Positions 7,823 through 16,001 of a DNA stretch of 64,000 bases are shown piece after piece. The notes under the pieces were generated by a model. The model made no database searches, was not told where the DNA came from, and saw only the letters and a program-made list of their open reading frames with translations. This DNA comes from an uncultured Amylibacter sp. (GTDB lineage: Bacteria; Pseudomonadota; Alphaproteobacteria; Rhodobacterales; Rhodobacteraceae), in assembly GCA_905181935.1 (NCBI GenBank), contig CAJIZV010000004.1:1-64000 (forward strand). The letters run 5' to 3'. The translations under genes and the position numbers were made by a program. Position 1 is the stretch's first letter, and each line of letters opens with the position of its first letter.

Positions 7823-8767
7823 ATGTTTGGATTATTTAAACAGAAATCAGATCCAAAGAAGATAATAAATAATTTTCAGGCGAAAGCATTCAAAGCGTGG
7901 GGCGTAGAGCCAAACGATATTGCAACAGAGTTGCGTTTCAAAACTGCACTGGGCGTATATATTTCCATCTTAATGACAGTGACTATTGATAATCATGCCG
8001 TCGTTGAAAAACTTTCTCAAAAAATATTTAGACATATAACAGATACTGTAAAAAACAAGCGTTGCAGAGTAAGCGACATTTTTTCAATTGAACATAAAGT
8101 GAAATGTGCAGATTTCTCACAATCAATATTTTTAGAAGAAGCAGAAATCGATAAACCGTCTATAATTATGAATGGATTTGGTATTTTAGATTGTCTGGCG
8201 CAAGTTATTGGAAACGATTGTGCAATGTTTTTGCAAGGTAGAGACGGTGGCGATTTAGTCAATGCAGGGATGTTAATGCTACGAGATTTAAGTGTAGGCG
8301 GAATTGATGGAGTGGATATGATTGCCGGAATGCAATTAACAAATGAATTTATGATTTTTTATGAAGAAATGGTGAAAATTTCCAAGGATAATTATCCATC
8401 AGAAAAGGCTAATGTTCAGCAAGAATTGTTGCGTCATACTTCTTTTGAAAAAAATACTCGAGAGAGAGCAAGTTTAAAAGCTGAGCTTATTCAGCTTCAA
8501 ATAAAAAGAGAAACTAATTTATATGGATTATTATTGCTCCTCTTACTCTCAATATATGTTGCAGCATATTTAAACACATCTTTGATTGTGTTATGTTTTT
8601 CTGCGACTTTACTACTTGGTATTATTTTCTCTCACTATAATGGTGATCGGTATAAACGGATAAAGGAAATTGAATCCGAATTGCGTAATAAAAGTAAACT
8701 ATCTTTTTCTACAAACTATTTTTTATTATTGTTCGCGGTAATTGGTCTGGTCTGGTATTTATATTAG
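7823..8767 (+). CDS. Membrane-anchored protein, unknown (pair with upstream gene)
   Basis: This 314-residue protein is not recognised. The first 220 residues are soluble and probably helical, with a GGDLVNAGMLMLRDL stretch near 145-160 and a charged amphipathic segment around 205-225. Two or three hydrophobic segments at the C terminus (about 230-270, one or two, and 295-312) would anchor it in the membrane. The ATG follows directly on the TGA of the preceding coiled-coil gene. Codon use is as AT-rich as the rest of the cargo zone. Both genes are intact, unlike their left-hand neighbours, which suggests they are still maintained. Confidence 0.72.
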   Translation: MFGLFKQKSDPKKIINNFQAKAFKAWGVEPNDIATELRFKTALGVYISILMTVTIDNHAVVEKLSQKIFRHITDTVKNKRCRVSDIFSIEHKVKCADFSQSIFLEEAEIDKPSIIMNGFGILDCLAQVIGNDCAMFLQGRDGGDLVNAGMLMLRDLSVGGIDGVDMIAGMQLTNEFMIFYEEMVKISKDNYPSEKANVQQELLRHTSFEKNTRERASLKAELIQLQIKRETNLYGLLLLLLLSIYVAAYLNTSLIVLCFSATLLLGIIFSHYNGDRYKRIKEIESELRNKSKLSFSTNYFLLLFAVIGLVWYLY

Positions 8768-8842
8768 TCACTTTATTTAAAAAATATGCTGCACAATCTT
8801 ATTGCAAAAATGCTTTCGATATGGAGCCTGTTCAAATTAATT

Positions 8843-9181
8843 TTACCCAGCCTTGGCAAATCGAATTATTTTGAATGCAATTGATCGAGATGCTCCTCTA
8901 ATAACTGTATTAGCCTCTAATGGAATGAGCCATTTATGCTCCAAAAGCACCTCAAGGGCTTCTTTCGCCAATTCAGTTGAGCGTAATGCATTAGGCCCAA
9001 ACTGTACGACCTCACTTGGTATAATATCTTCATGCTTCCAACTGTTTAAAAGCCATAAGCGCAAACCATCAGCACGGCTGGCCTTTTCTGAAACTAAAGC
9101 AGCATCAGCAAGCCGCTTAGCTTCACCAAGATAAAATTGAGCCAATGTTTGTTTTTCAAAATCGCGAATTTTGAAAATCAT
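8843..9181 (-). pseudogene. C-terminal remnant of DUF3987-type primase/helicase
   Basis: The 112 codons resemble the last part of DUF3987/YfjI-type proteins found on integrative elements: FYLGEAKRLADAA, then a WLLNSW segment, then EVVQFGPNALRSTELAKEALEVLLEHKWL. Nothing similar continues upstream of the ATG, so the 5' part (the ATPase portion) is missing. The first 14 codons coincide with the 45-bp repeat at 9141-9185, whose second copy (12258-12302) begins another short dead reading frame. It is probably the tail of a satellite replication gene broken by rearrangement. Confidence 0.6.
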
Positions 9182-9185
9182 GATG
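9141..9185 (-). repeat. 45-bp perfect inverted repeat, copy 1
   Basis: The 45 bp here are the exact reverse complement of 12258-12302, about 3.1 kb away, and similarity stops abruptly on both sides. The repeat covers the first codons of the DUF3987-like remnant. The two copies flank the lyase-like gene, the IS3 remnant and leader copy B, so recombination between them would invert that block. Confidence 0.85.
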
Positions 9186-9454
9186 ATTGTTATCGGATAT
9201 TATTTGAGTGAATATTAGACTGATTTATTTTCTTATCAGAGCCATTTGTTTCAAGCACGTGATAGCTTTGCGTATTTCGGATAATAAGACACGAGGTATG
9301 GCAGACTTAGCTTGCAATAGATTTAGTAAATTAATCTTCGATGGTATTCAGTATACAAGCATGAAATGATTTTTAGAACAAAGGAAAATATTGATAATAG
9401 AATTTGTTAGCAAAGACTAACTTTACAGGAACTATCATTCGTGAGCTTTCAATA

Positions 9455-11356
9455 ATGAACCAAACTATACAAATTATATTTGCAGTTATACTAATAGCCT
9501 TGAGCTTCATATATCCAGCCGATGCAGATGCAGAACAAAAGCTTAGCTTCCAGGGTGTATCCTATAATAATGATATAAAGCCAGAACAGTTCAACTTTTC
9601 AGATGTAATAATTAAAGTTAAAAGTTTTACAAAAAGAATAACTTTCTCAGCAAAATTTAAAGATATATCAACTCCATATATAGCGAGCAATCAGCAGAAT
9701 TCCTTTAACATAAATATTGATGCAGACCCACAAACTGGTGTTATTTATGCATTTAGATTGGCAGCTGATGCATTCGCTCAAACCATACCTGATCACTTTA
9801 GTTATGCAGCTAAACCAAATAATTTTTTAATAGCACCCATGAGTATTCAGGATGGAAAGTTTACCTCTCTTTATAATCAGCTCACTGATCATGATAAGAC
9901 AATGCTCAAAGGTGCATGTCACCATTTTAAAAACAATAATAACATTCAGACATTGCTTTCAGTAAAAGCTCCAACGGGAAATAGCATTCTTGGTCAAGGT
10001 ACGAATAAGATCAGTGAGTTATTATCAAAACCAAATATAGCACTGCAGATAAAACGCATTGCATCACTTTGCTTTAACGCAACAAACAGAGTTTATGTAA
10101 AAGACGTACAAACCTTCTTGAATGCTTCAGGACATGATGTTGGTAAAAGTGATGGCCAATGGGGGCCAAAATCACAAAAAGGTTGGGAAGCTTACTTAAC
10201 CAGCCAAGGTAAACCATTAGATACAATTATCAATATTACTTCAGTTCAGAAATTACAGAAGAGTATCAGCGGCAAAACACCAAAATTAAGAAAGGTCACA
10301 TTTAAAGATGGTTACTTTGATATAAATGGAAGTAAACACTATCATTCAAAATTTGGTACTGATTTGTGTGTATATATACACTGCAAATTAACATTTAACC
10401 GCTGGCATAACGATGCAAAAAAAGAAATTTACGAAATTCAATCAAGTTTAAACTATGCAGGTTTTGACGCAGGAGTGCCAAATGGATTAATAGGAAATAA
10501 AACTTTAATTGCTGTAAAAAAATACTATCTAGAAAAAAATAAAAAATTTGATGGTGTGCTATCAGAGAACGAATTTAATGAGATAGTTCGATACTCAAGC
10601 AATCCATCCTTTAAAATTTTCAATGATTTTTCGAGAATGATTTATAAATCTGGCATCTCAATCCAGCCAAGCGGTAATTATCCATCAGCGGTAAATATTT
10701 CAAACGGTACTGCAAAATTTACTCTAACACCCAAAATGTATTCTAACTATTCAAAAAAACACCAACGCTTTGAAATAGGTAAAATACAAATCCCTGAACA
10801 TTTAGCTCTTAGGATAAAATTTAAGTTTAAATCTGATAACAAAGTTTCTGACAGAGTTTTAATTGCACAAATCAAATCTCATCAAAAAAGATTTGGTACT
10901 GTTGGCCCATTGGCAGCTGTTTATATTGATAGACCACCCAAGTGCACAACATGGAACAGAAATAAATATTATCCAGAAAAATTCGATTATTATGTAGACA
11001 ACCCTATCCAACATTCAACTAAAGGTTTGTTAGTATACTCTATTAAAAGAAAAAATGGTTTGTATGAATATGTTTGGGCTGACAGAAAAAAACATGAAAT
11101 AAATAGATCATATAAACCCCTTAATGATGGTAAATGGCATGATATAGAAATGCATGCATATCCACATAACAAGAAAGGTTTTTGCCGTATATACATTGAT
11201 GGAAAGCTGATGCTTGAAATAAATAATGCCCCTACAAAATCATATGTTGCGAATTATGGCAATTATGCAGCACGAATTGGTATTTACAGAGACGCCGTTA
11301 ACTATGATCAAACAGTTGAGTTCGATGATTTTGAAATAATTGGATACAAACCCTAA
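9455..11356 (+). CDS. Secreted peptidoglycan-binding / polysaccharide-lyase-like protein
   Basis: The ATG at 9455 is chosen over an upstream TTG because it places a clear signal peptide at the N terminus (hydrophobic IIFAVILIALSFIY, cleavage near ADADA-EQ). The mature protein has two peptidoglycan-binding-like helical repeats, about 205-270 (VKDVQTFLNASGHDVGK) and 330-390 (IYEIQSSLNYAGFDAG). The C-terminal 200 residues look like a concanavalin-type jelly roll of the PF14099 polysaccharide lyase kind: a leading beta-strand pattern, KGLLVYSIKRKNGLYEY, GKWHDIEMHAYPH, YIDGKLMLEI, ARIGIYRDA. Such domains cleave acidic polysaccharides by beta-elimination. Catalytic residues cannot be assigned by eye. 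A second protein of like architecture but a different fold is at 35993-37951. The gene is intact and AT-rich. Confidence 0.65.
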   Translation: MNQTIQIIFAVILIALSFIYPADADAEQKLSFQGVSYNNDIKPEQFNFSDVIIKVKSFTKRITFSAKFKDISTPYIASNQQNSFNINIDADPQTGVIYAFRLAADAFAQTIPDHFSYAAKPNNFLIAPMSIQDGKFTSLYNQLTDHDKTMLKGACHHFKNNNNIQTLLSVKAPTGNSILGQGTNKISELLSKPNIALQIKRIASLCFNATNRVYVKDVQTFLNASGHDVGKSDGQWGPKSQKGWEAYLTSQGKPLDTIINITSVQKLQKSISGKTPKLRKVTFKDGYFDINGSKHYHSKFGTDLCVYIHCKLTFNRWHNDAKKEIYEIQSSLNYAGFDAGVPNGLIGNKTLIAVKKYYLEKNKKFDGVLSENEFNEIVRYSSNPSFKIFNDFSRMIYKSGISIQPSGNYPSAVNISNGTAKFTLTPKMYSNYSKKHQRFEIGKIQIPEHLALRIKFKFKSDNKVSDRVLIAQIKSHQKRFGTVGPLAAVYIDRPPKCTTWNRNKYYPEKFDYYVDNPIQHSTKGLLVYSIKRKNGLYEYVWADRKKHEINRSYKPLNDGKWHDIEMHAYPHNKKGFCRIYIDGKLMLEINNAPTKSYVANYGNYAARIGIYRDAVNYDQTVEFDDFEIIGYKP

Positions 11357-11383
11357 ATATATCGCATATGCCAATCATATGGG

Positions 11384-11799
11384 GTGTCTAACGTCAGCAC
11401 CTTTGGGACAGAATTGAGTGTTTGAATAACGGAGTGTTTCTGGCTCATCTTAACGTTTAGGAGTTAAGCATGACAAAGAAATCGGGGCAGTCGAAAGTGG
11501 CTGCAGACAAATTGGTAAAAAGCATCCGTCGTAAAACCAGACAAACATATTCTTCGGAAGAAAAGATCCGCATTGTACTGGCAGGCTTGCGTGGCGAAGA
11601 AAGCATATCAGCACTGTGCCGCCGTGAAGGCATTGCAGAAAGCCTGTATTATAGTTGGTCAAAGGAATTTCTTGAAGCTGGTAAGCGGCGCTTGTCTGGC
11701 GATACTGCCCGTCAAGCAACATCCCCAGAAGTGAAAGATCTACGCTCAGAGTCATTGGCATTGAAAGAATGCGTAAATTTTAAATTTCTGTTATTATAA
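11384..11799 (+). mobile_element. IS3-family remnant (OrfA, truncated)
   Basis: The open frame at 11470-11799 begins as a normal IS3-type OrfA. It has a helix-turn-helix with KTRQTYSSEEKIRIVLAGL, RGEESISALCRREGI, YYSWSKEFLEAGKRRL and the DTARQATSPEVKDLR linker. After SLALKE it changes into unrelated sequence and stops, so the leucine-zipper end and all of OrfB (the DDE catalytic part) are missing. The probable left end lies near 11384, where TGTCTAACGTCAGCACC begins; the right end is lost. The element is dead and cannot move by itself. Confidence 0.8.
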
Positions 11800-11814
11800 T
11801 ATCAATTTTTTTTA

Positions 11815-11943
11815 TTATTTCTCCAAGATTAAAGCGGGTATCTTCATCCATTTTATTTGTTTTATTTTTTTAATAGCAGCGGCATATTGGCGTTGCTCAA
11901 ACAAACTCTGCGCTTTCAAAAACTTTACTTTATTTATTTTCAT
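11815..11943 (-). pseudogene. TPR-like remnant
   Basis: A 42-codon open stretch reads KAQSLFEQRQYAAAIKK, which fits one tetratricopeptide helix pair. The similarity continues in another frame (MDEDTRFNLGEII). No ribosome site and no full protein are present. I regard it as a fragment of a larger repeat protein inserted or left behind next to the IS3 remnant. Confidence 0.3.
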
Positions 11944-11990
11944 TTTAAAAAACTACAAGCCCACACAACCATCCCTCAATAGAATGCTTA

Positions 11991-12021
11991 TAGTATACTT
12001 ATAGACCCTATAGTATACTTA
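11991..12021. promoter_or_regulatory. Paired palindromic sites upstream of leader B
   Basis: TAGTATACTTA occurs at 11991-12001 and again at 12011-12021. Each contains the palindrome AGTATACT, with centres exactly 20 bp apart (two helical turns). This spacing suits a pair of repressor dimers on one DNA face. It lies directly upstream of leader copy B. Confidence 0.35.
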
Positions 12022-12023
12022 TT

Positions 12024-12177
12024 GGGCATTGCTTGTGAATCCATTTTTAGAGTTACTTCACACATTACAGTATGCTGGTTGCCTCTAACATACTGGATAC
12101 ATTGTCTGGATGGACTATTGGGTTCTGAGTCTTGGTTCATCCAGACACTTTTATGGAAGATATAAGGGCTAACACCA
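12024..12177 (+). ncRNA. Repeated hairpin leader, copy B
   Basis: This is homologous to copy A over about 140 bp (both begin GGGCATTG) and nearly identical to copy C from 12059 on. Hairpin 1 is CAGTATG 12068-12074 with CATACTG 12089-12095. Hairpin 2 has a 13-bp stem, 12103-12115 with 12135-12147, around a 19-nt loop. An ATG follows at 12178 but opens only a six-codon frame, a decayed counterpart of the start after copy C. The element is thus retained although its gene is lost here. Confidence 0.5.
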
Positions 12178-12257
12178 TGCAAATGAGATATTCTTAGGCG
12201 CTATAAAGATAAACCTAAATTCGATATAGAAACTATGGCTCAGAAGTACGTTAGACA

Positions 12258-12302
12258 CATCATGATTTTCAAAATTCGCGATTTTGAAAAACAAACATTG
12301 GC
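12258..12302 (+). repeat. 45-bp perfect inverted repeat, copy 2
   Basis: This is the exact reverse complement of 9141-9185. It encodes the same 14 codons (IFKIRDFEKQTLA after the start) as the DUF3987-like remnant but then runs into unrelated sequence and stops at about 12350. It marks an inverted partial duplication inside the island. Confidence 0.85.
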
Positions 12303-12395
12303 AAAAACGTGCTTTTTTGATTGCTTGCAAACACCTCAATATCTAATTTAATGAATTATAAATTAAAAATAATTCTAAATCATTGGAGCTATAAA

Positions 12396-13172
12396 ATGGC
12401 TGGATTATCAGCAATAAAATTTCCAAAAATTGACTATAATTACTGGGCAGAAAAACACCCCTTTTATGATCAAATAGAACTAAAAAAAGGTGACTCAGTA
12501 TCGATAGGATTAGGCCATGCAGAAAAAGGGGGGCTAATCAAAAAACAAGATTATCAAGATGCAAAAACTTTAGTTGATACAATTAAGAATAAAATCAATC
12601 TAATAGATTTGAACGAATGCGATTATGAAGAACTACTAACTATTTTTGATCTTATCCAAGGCTGGGGAGGAAAGATGGGTAAATTATGTTACTGGCCAAG
12701 TAAAGGTAAAGTACCGTTACGCATATCTAATCCAAAAGATTTTGCAAATAATTATTTGAAAATTATCAAGTTGTTAATTGATGTTTCTGGTCAAGAAAGT
12801 TTAACTGAAGATACTGTTAAAGAATTAGAAAAGTCTCTCAGAAACCTTGATAATGTTGGAATGCCTTTTGGTAGTAAACATTTTTTCTTTTGGTCATGGT
12901 TCAGAAAAAAGCAGAATATTTTTTATATTTACGACACTAGAATGGTGGCTATTACAAAAATACTGAATGGTAAAAAAATGAGTTATTATTCATATTTAAT
13001 GTTCCTTAATAATATAGAACAAAGTTTAAAATTAGCTACTGGAGTTGCCGAGCGAGGATTGTTTTCTTTTTCACACAACTTTTTTTCAAATGATGATCCA
13101 CCAAAATTTGTAAATTTAAGTGATACCCAAAAAGATATTCAAATTGCAAAAGCATTTGTTGATATTATTTAA
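12396..13172 (+). CDS. Putative OGG-fold (HhH-GPD-like) protein
   Basis: The start ATG at 12396 is chosen for the GGAG seven bases upstream; ATGs at 12351 and a TTG at 12321 lack one. The product has 258 residues and is soluble. The stretch MPFGSKHFFFWSWF followed by FYIYDTRMVAIT (about 165-200) resembles the K-x-x-x-F/Y-D-R core of the 8-oxoguanine-glycosylase-fold proteins found in accessory loci. Those proteins often lack the classical helix-hairpin-helix and have been linked to defence regions. The family match is made by eye and is weak. It is an intact AT-rich single gene flanked by leader copies B and C, transcribed against the terminase module. Confidence 0.5.
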   Translation: MAGLSAIKFPKIDYNYWAEKHPFYDQIELKKGDSVSIGLGHAEKGGLIKKQDYQDAKTLVDTIKNKINLIDLNECDYEELLTIFDLIQGWGGKMGKLCYWPSKGKVPLRISNPKDFANNYLKIIKLLIDVSGQESLTEDTVKELEKSLRNLDNVGMPFGSKHFFFWSWFRKKQNIFYIYDTRMVAITKILNGKKMSYYSYLMFLNNIEQSLKLATGVAERGLFSFSHNFFSNDDPPKFVNLSDTQKDIQIAKAFVDII

Positions 13173-13360
13173 ATAAGATATTGGAAACTTATATTATTAT
13201 TTTATTAAGCCCAATCGAATATGCTAAATAATTAAAAAATTTCTTTGGAAAGAAATAATTCTTATCATTTTTTTGTGATTTTAAAGGCATATAATTATTA
13301 TCTTTACATCAATTAAAAAAACTCAATGACTTTAATTATAGTTAAGTATATTTTTTAAAT

Positions 13361-13472
13361 CACACATTACAGTATGCTGGTTGCCTCTAACATACTGGAT
13401 ACATTGTCTGGATGGACTATTGGGTTCTGAGTCTCCGTTCATCCAGACATTTTTATGAAGAGATAAATACCA
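13361..13472 (+). ncRNA. Repeated hairpin leader, copy C
   Basis: This is almost identical to copy B from CACACATTACAG onward. Hairpin 1 is 13370-13376 with 13391-13397. Hairpin 2 is 13405-13417 with 13437-13449 (13 bp, 19-nt loop), followed by TTTTT at 13450-13454 as in copy A. The first ATG is 23 bp downstream. The 188 bp between the preceding gene and this element contain only AT-rich sequence. Confidence 0.5.
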
Positions 13473-13477
13473 ATGCA

Positions 13478-13687
13478 ATGCAGATACTACGCGCTCTTGA
13501 AGACAATACTGAAGCTGTAAAATGGTTCCAACTAGCTACTGAACAAGTCGATACTGATGCACAATACAATCTTGGAATTATGTACCACTTAGGTAATGGC
13601 GTTCTTCAGGATAATGTCACAGCTCATATAATGAAGTCAGTTCTGATATTTCAGGATTTAATACTTGGGGTGGGACCATCGACATAA
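13478..13687 (+). pseudogene. Sel1-repeat protein remnant
   Basis: From the second ATG after leader C the frame reads EAVKWFQLATEQVDTDAQYNLGIMYHLGNGVLQDN. This is one complete Sel1-like repeat (a TPR relative used as a protein-interaction scaffold) with the usual AQYNLG-MY and GNGV-QD signature. It then loses the pattern and stops after 69 residues, where functional Sel1 proteins have several repeats. The first ATG (13473) gives a different 15-codon frame, so the true start is probably damaged as well. Confidence 0.55.
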
Positions 13688-13829
13688 CATGGCACTAATG
13701 CTGCTTCATATAAATTCAATTGATTTACAATAAATTATAAAGGAAAAATAATGTTTAACGAGACACACCTAAAAGATGAATTTAATTCTGATGTTTGATT
13801 TTATAAAAAATATTGGAGATATAAAATCT

Positions 13830-14297
13830 ATGACATCCAGTAAATTAAATTATTTAAGAATCGCAACTTTACTAGCAACTTGTGTCACATTTATTGGTTT
13901 GATTAATGAACTCATCCCAGATTTTGGGTTAGCTAATCTTAGTTTGACTAACAGTTTACCTTTCATTTCGGCTTTGACTGGGTGCGTAATTGCCGAAATT
14001 AAACTTAATGGAAAGTTAAAATTACCTACAAAAAAAGATATCCGTCTTGGGAGGGAATTTGTCTCTTATCATCAAGAAGCATTCCGAATTCTTTTGAAAG
14101 AAAATGATTATACTTACACAGTAGGAGAAATTCAAATCCACGAAATGTATTCTCTAATTTCAGATCATAATCTAGGTAAAATCAAGTTCAATAATCAAAG
14201 AGTTCAAAAAAAGTATGAGCCTTTATTTTCTAAATCATTAAATTTGAAAATCATTTATGTAAAGTTAGTTCACCTCGAGCCGGAGGCTATAGAATAA
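13830..14297 (+). CDS. Small membrane protein, unknown
   Basis: The frame is open from 13776, but the ATG at 13830 has the better upstream GGAG, giving about 155 residues. Two hydrophobic segments (LRIATLLATCVTFIGLI and LPFISALTGCVIAEI) form a hairpin anchor, followed by a basic soluble domain of about 100 residues. I do not recognise a family. A separate short frame starting at 13751 with a good AAGG site runs into it in another phase, so the 5' end may have suffered a frameshift. Confidence 0.4.
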   Translation: MTSSKLNYLRIATLLATCVTFIGLINELIPDFGLANLSLTNSLPFISALTGCVIAEIKLNGKLKLPTKKDIRLGREFVSYHQEAFRILLKENDYTYTVGEIQIHEMYSLISDHNLGKIKFNNQRVQKKYEPLFSKSLNLKIIYVKLVHLEPEAIE

Positions 14298-14446
14298 TAC
14301 CTGAGGGCCATGAAATGGGCTTTGGTATCAAAAAAGAACATCAGAATAAAATTGATATTACCCATGATAATGCTGTAATGGCTTGGTGCGCTTTAAGTGG
14401 ATTAGTAAAGGTGATTGAATTACATATTCCAGGGCGTTCAAGATGA
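14294..14446 (+). pseudogene. Unassigned gene remnant
   Basis: An open 50-codon stretch without a start codon reads GHEMGFGIKKEHQNKIDI then AVMAWCALSGLVKVIELH. It overlaps the end of the preceding gene in a different phase. The composition looks coding, but no family is recognised. The rest of the gap up to 14547 shows nothing further. Confidence 0.25.
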
Positions 14447-14547
14447 TATAGATGTGTATTTTGCCACTTTTGCAAAGTCAATGGCAAACAATAACCAAAT
14501 TTTCCCTCTTAATCTGCACCGGTTATTTTGTTTTCATGAGATAAATA

Positions 14548-14745
14548 ATGGCAACTGAAATTGAAGAGATATCCCAGAAAGACTTAGACTTTTATAAAGA
14601 GCGCTATTTCGACCATTTTGGTGTGGCAACAAACATTGATGAAGGAATGGGTTCAATCTCAGACTTCATGGACGATATACAAAATGCCATTGAAACAGAT
14701 ACGCCGTTAGTAAACTTTGATTTAGATAAAAGCTTAGTCTTTTAA
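14548..14745 (+). CDS. Small acidic protein, unknown
   Basis: This is a 65-residue, strongly acidic protein (many Asp/Glu, FMDDIQNAIETDTP) without Cys or membrane segments. It converges on the terminase small subunit with only 4 bp between the stops. Small acidic proteins in phage-related islands are often anti-restriction or regulatory proteins, but nothing specific supports that here. Confidence 0.45.
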   Translation: MATEIEEISQKDLDFYKERYFDHFGVATNIDEGMGSISDFMDDIQNAIETDTPLVNFDLDKSLVF

Positions 14746-14749
14746 AGCC

Positions 14750-15178
14750 CTAGTTTAACCCTTCATAATCTGGGACAGGCTCACCAACTAAAACTATGGT
14801 TGTAGGCCTCATAGATTCTTCAGGGCTTGATATCTGAGCTTTGTCTGTAAGTAGTCCATGTAACTTCGCTTTGCCCATTGTGGCGGCAACCATAGCTGAT
14901 GCCTGACCAGCTTCTTGAGCTGTCTTACGTGCATTCTCAAGCTCATCAGTTAAGCTATCAACAGTTATTGAATGACGCTCTTGAGCAAGCTCCTGCAGCT
15001 CTAAAATTCTTAGGGTTATCTTAGGGTTATTTCTTAACTTAGAGGCTTCGACACTTATTGAATTATCGCTTGTGTTTTCATTGACATCATAGGCCATTCT
15101 ATATGCGTTTGAAGCATTACCACATTCAACGTATGCCATTGCAAAGGCTTCTTGTTTGGGCGTTAGTTTATCAGTCAT
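14750..15178 (-). CDS. terS: Phage terminase small subunit
   Basis: This 142-residue protein starts with KLTPKQEAFAMAYVECGNAS followed by AYRMAYD and ASKLRNNPKI. That is the N-terminal DNA-binding helix-turn-helix of Terminase_2-type (PF03592) small subunits. A helical oligomerisation part follows (about 60-110), then a flexible tail. The protein recognises the pac/cos site and hands DNA to the large subunit. No large subunit, portal or capsid gene is present in the island. By analogy with PICIs, a solitary TerS would redirect a helper phage packaging motor to the satellite genome. Transcribed leftward, last in the integrase-alpA-rep series. Confidence 0.85.
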   Translation of the reverse strand: MTDKLTPKQEAFAMAYVECGNASNAYRMAYDVNENTSDNSISVEASKLRNNPKITLRILELQELAQERHSITVDSLTDELENARKTAQEAGQASAMVAATMGKAKLHGLLTDKAQISSPEESMRPTTIVLVGEPVPDYEGLN

Positions 15179-15377
15179 AATTACCTCTCAATACTTACTT
15201 TTATTGTATCATAATTATACTTGGATTTGAAGTTAAACATTGCTTATTATTGTCTATTAAAGCCTTATCTGTTGTTGCTTACGGCAGTTAAAAAGGAGCC
15301 AATTTTCACCAGCTCCTTTCATTGATATTAATAACTTAGTTTCATGATGTTATGCCACATAATTAGTTCCATATTTA

Positions 15378-16001
15378 TTATGCCGCATATTTAGAAACAA
15401 TTTCATTATTTTCGCTTTCTTTTTCACAATCGCTTTCTATTACTTCACCCGCATCAGGATACAGTAATCTCCAAAGCCAATTCTCAGGCAATGCTATTCG
15501 ACCGCCCTTAACTCTGGATAATATTTCCAAATTATAACGCTCGGCTTCACCAATCACATATTCCCAAGCAAACTTTCCTAACACCTCATCCAAACGCGAA
15601 CGAAAGAGTTCAATCCTATTGGGTGAGGCTGGGAATGCTGTCAGAAATAACGCTTCTCTTTCGGTAGTTCTATTTGGTGTTATTATACATGTAGGTTTAC
15701 CGCTAGCGGAGAACCGACCATCGGTAGATACGTCAAATCTGTTCTTTATTTGGCCTGTCTTTGTACATCTTTCAGATACAGTCTTTAAGTACCCAGCGCC
15801 TTTGGCGACTTTGATTGCCTTTCTCAATCTATGCTCGCCGAGGCCAAGAGCCTTTGCCATAGCTGCCCTTGATACTTTAAATTTACCTTTTTGATGACTT
15901 ATTAGCCAAGAAATCAATCTAACCCCATCTGATGAAATGTCTTTATCTTCAAACAGTTTGTTGGGAATTGCTGTCCAACCAGTTCTTGAATTGAAGCTCA
16001 T
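15378..16001 (-). CDS. Winged-helix replication-initiator-like protein
   Basis: The ATG at 16001 overlaps the upstream TAA by one base and has an ideal GGAGGT seven bases upstream, so the ATG two codons earlier is less likely. The 207-residue product opens with GWTAIPNKLFED and a winged helix-turn-helix (LISWLISHQKGKFKVSRAAMAKALGLGEHRLRKAI region, about 27-75). This pattern is seen in phage or plasmid replication and regulatory proteins of the helix-turn-helix domain-containing type. The C-terminal half is helical with an ENWLWRLLYPD motif. By position between alpA and terS it takes the replication slot of a satellite. The biochemical role is inferred. The 200 bp downstream to terS contain no gene and could hold the origin. 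Confidence 0.6.
   Translation of the reverse strand: MSFNSRTGWTAIPNKLFEDKDISSDGVRLISWLISHQKGKFKVSRAAMAKALGLGEHRLRKAIKVAKGAGYLKTVSERCTKTGQIKNRFDVSTDGRFSASGKPTCIITPNRTTEREALFLTAFPASPNRIELFRSRLDEVLGKFAWEYVIGEAERYNLEILSRVKGGRIALPENWLWRLLYPDAGEVIESDCEKESENNEIVSKYAA

Noticed and set aside
13412..13477. Upstream extension of the Sel1 frame from 13412.
   Set aside because: It runs through the conserved hairpin of leader C and has no ribosome site.
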